A stretch of 34,351 nucleotides of DNA from Bacteroidales bacterium (lineage in GTDB: Bacteria; Bacteroidota; Bacteroidia; Bacteroidales; UBA932): the NCBI GenBank assembly GCA_016284265.1, contig JAEEOM010000106.1, positions 1 to 34,351 on the forward strand, written 5' to 3'. Position 1 is the stretch's first letter; each line of letters opens with the position of its first letter. The notes under the pieces are model-generated. The model ran no database searches. It worked only from the letters and a program-made list of their open reading frames with translations, and was not told where the DNA came from. Of the stretch, positions 32,893 to 34,351 are shown in pieces. Position numbers and translations under genes: made by a program.

Positions 32893-33147
32893 GGTGAGCA
32901 AGTTGGAGGCCTCTGCTCACCATGACTTTCTTTCACTCCCTCCGGTGAGCGAAGCGACTGTCTCAGCTCACGGTGGCCTTCTTTCACTGCCTCCGGTGAG
33001 CGAAACGGCCTCTCCGGCACACGGCGGCCTTCTTTCGGCGCCTCCGGTGAGTCAAACGACCATCTCTACTCACGGCGCCCCTCTTTCACACACATCGGTG
33101 TGTAAAACGGCCTCTCCTACTCACCACTCGGGATAGCGGCTTTCACC
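32893..33147. repeat. Tandem array of five 51-bp units, each with an inverted repeat (GGTGAGC-N15-GCTCACC)
   Basis: Left arms start at 32893, 32944, 32995, 33046, 33097; right arms at 32915, 32966, 33017, 33068, 33119: exact 51-bp period and 22-nt arm offset in all five. Confidence 0.92.
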
Positions 33148-33154
33148 CATCGAG

Positions 33155-33353
33155 TGGCAGATTTTCCCCATCGAGCGGCCGGTTGGGGGTTTCCTCGGCC
33201 AGGTCCGGGAGCCCCTCCACAGGCTCCTGCGGACCTGGACGGGAGAAAACCCGCTTCAGCAACGACCTGCCAATCACCTCAATCACTCCCTTCAGGCCGC
33301 AACTGACTATCAACGCGGTTATCCTTGACAGCGTGCTGGCAGGAGATAACCGC
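33155..33353. repeat. Left arm of a ~1.1-kb inverted-repeat structure (hairpin A 33187-33252 + hairpin B1 33315-33353)
   Basis: Colinear with the reverse complement of 34038-34263 across two hairpins and the ~60-nt spacer between them. Confidence 0.85.
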
Positions 33354-33447
33354 TCTCTGCTACCGTTGAATCACCCCGTCGGCGAAGCCATCAACAAGTC
33401 CGGACAGGATCTTTGCGGCGCCACTCCGGGCAAGGTCCCCTATAGAC

Positions 33448-33477
33448 CACCCCATGGGACCAGAAGTCCGAGGGGTG
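33448..33477. repeat. Hairpin CACCCC-atg-GGACcagaaGTCC-ga-GGGGTG
   Basis: 6-bp outer stem, internal loop, 4-bp inner stem. Confidence 0.55.
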
Positions 33478-33505
33478 CCACGCCACGAATCAGAGCTATC
33501 TGCCT

Positions 33506-33655
33506 ATGGTGGAAAAGGACCATTGTGTGGAATTGGTTTCCGCCAAAGTGTCCGCACTCATGGTCGTCCCGATGATGGATTTCGCATATCAGCTGCAGAC
33601 ACTGGCTTTCCAAAGGTGGGTCTACTCAGGCGAAGCCAAAGAGCACGAAGTCTAG
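33506..33655 (+). CDS. Possible 49-aa small protein (MVEKDHCVELVSAKVSALMVVPMMDFAYQLQTLAFQRWVYSGEAKEHEV)
   Basis: ATG-to-TAG ORF with protein-like composition inside the inverted-repeat structure; below the ORF-track length cutoff. Confidence 0.25.
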   Translation: MVEKDHCVELVSAKVSALMVVPMMDFAYQLQTLAFQRWVYSGEAKEHEV

Positions 33656-33688
33656 GGCCGGCCTGCTGCGGACACTTGGGTTGGCTGG

Positions 33689-33999
33689 CGCGAGCCCGGT
33701 GATTCGCTATTCTGTCCTTGTCTGACCGACTCTTCTCGGGCTCGCGTTTGTACATCTCGTCTGTATACCCCGTGTTTGTACACATTGTGTCCATCTCGAG
33801 CCGGATCATCCTTTGTCCTGCCACCGCCGGTTTGACTTCTCCCCGGCTCGTGCCAGACGCATCTGCCCGTCCCGAGCCGGATTATTCACCGATCTATCTA
33901 TGGCTGGCTGCCTTCTGCCGGGCTTGGGCAGGTTTATGAAAAGCCCAAGCCCGTTGTCTCGTGGTCTGACCATCGTCGAGTGATACTGAATTGGGCTCG
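33689..33999. repeat. Four stem pairs with exactly 38-nt loops (CGAGCCSG ... CSGGCTCG)
   Basis: Arm starts 33691/33737, 33797/33843, 33873/33919, 33946/33992: 46-nt offset in all four. Confidence 0.8.
33919..33953. repeat. Perfect 11-bp hairpin CGGGCTTGGGC-N13-GCCCAAGCCCG
   Basis: Direct reading; joins the third right arm and fourth left arm of the 46-nt-offset array. Confidence 0.85.
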
Positions 34000-34037
34000 G
34001 AAGCGACTGATGTTTTGAGCGTCGTCTATGGCGTAGG

Positions 34038-34263
34038 GCGGTTATCTCCTGCCAGCGCAACGGGCCCCGGAGTCCCGGGGCCGGGCCCAGCGCTGTCAAG
34101 GATAACCGCGTAATTTGTCAGTGGCTGTTTGCGAGGGCGATTAACTAGTCAGGCCAATCTTGGCTGATGCGGTTATCTCCCGTCCGGGCCCGCAGGAGCC
34201 TGAGGAGGGGCTCCCGGGCCCGTCCGAGGATAACCGTTCGGCCAAAAGGGGGCAATCAGTCAC
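34038..34263. repeat. Right arm of the ~1.1-kb inverted-repeat structure (hairpin B2 34038-34109 + hairpin C 34170-34236)
   Basis: Reverse complement is colinear with 33155-33353; B2 contains an additional GC-rich core relative to B1. Confidence 0.85.
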
Positions 34264-34351
34264 GTACCCAAACGAAATCAATCGGTCGCGAGCTCGAAAG
34301 ATGTCTATTCGTCTCGAGCCCGAAATGGGTCTGTCAGTTGTGATCCCGAGA

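Noticed and set aside
32893-33147. CRISPR array
   Set aside because: No constant repeat with unique spacers of uniform type: every part of the 51-bp unit is a degenerate repeat, stems are the most conserved part, and no cas genes are present.
33183-33575. 130-aa ORF on the + strand
   Set aside because: Runs through the hairpin arms A and B1; Arg/Pro/Ser-rich, no recognisable domain.
33689-33999. Integron attC-like sites
   Set aside because: No RYYYAAC/GTTRRRY core sites, no cassette genes between sites and no integrase in the window.
33806-34099. 97-aa minus-strand ORF and neighbouring 60-90 aa ORFs
   Set aside because: Composition typical of chance ORFs in GC-rich sequence; overlap the inverted repeats.
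33155-34263. Insertion sequence with transposase
   Set aside because: Arms are inverted but no transposase-like ORF is present and no target-site duplication was visible at the arm ends; kept as a repeat structure of unknown nature.

Overview
The window is about 34.35 kb of high-GC DNA from a Bacteroidota/Bacteroidales-like bacterium. The lineage is inferred from TAnnTTTG -7 promoter motifs and the gene families. Positions 1-32.5 kb are densely packed with mostly ordinary genes: a truncated secreted protein; a polyamine ABC operon (potA/B/C/D-like) headed by a predicted outer-membrane beta-barrel and a 36-aa leader ORF; an AtoE-like short-chain fatty acid transporter with an M1 aminopeptidase; an ACP and acyl-ligase pair divergent from a YghO/GNAT-like acyltransferase, a hemerythrin-LuxR regulator and a TlpA-like thioredoxin; a PrsW-like membrane protein; upp; an M16 peptidase; a ThrE-like exporter; a YqaA/DedA-like protein; NUDIX; a TGS-uridine kinase; an alpha/beta hydrolase; SprT-like; GH2 beta-galactosidase; KefB-like antiporter with RCK_C domains; a SAM methyltransferase; and a SUMF1-fold/BNR fusion protein. 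The most unusual part is the last ~1.8 kb (32.52-34.35 kb). It has no convincing conventional gene and is built from several families of inverted repeats with constant geometry: (i) five exact 51-bp-period units, each with a 6-7 bp stem at fixed offset, including a compensatory stem change; (ii) a ~1.1-kb structure with ~200-bp imperfect inverted arms, each carrying two hairpins, where the arms differ by paired compensatory substitutions; (iii) inside it, four stem pairs (CGAGCCSG/CSGGCTCG-like) whose loops are each exactly 38 nt; and (iv) a possible 49-aa small protein. I consider this tract the best candidate for an undescribed element. All calls come from reading the sequence; no database search was run.
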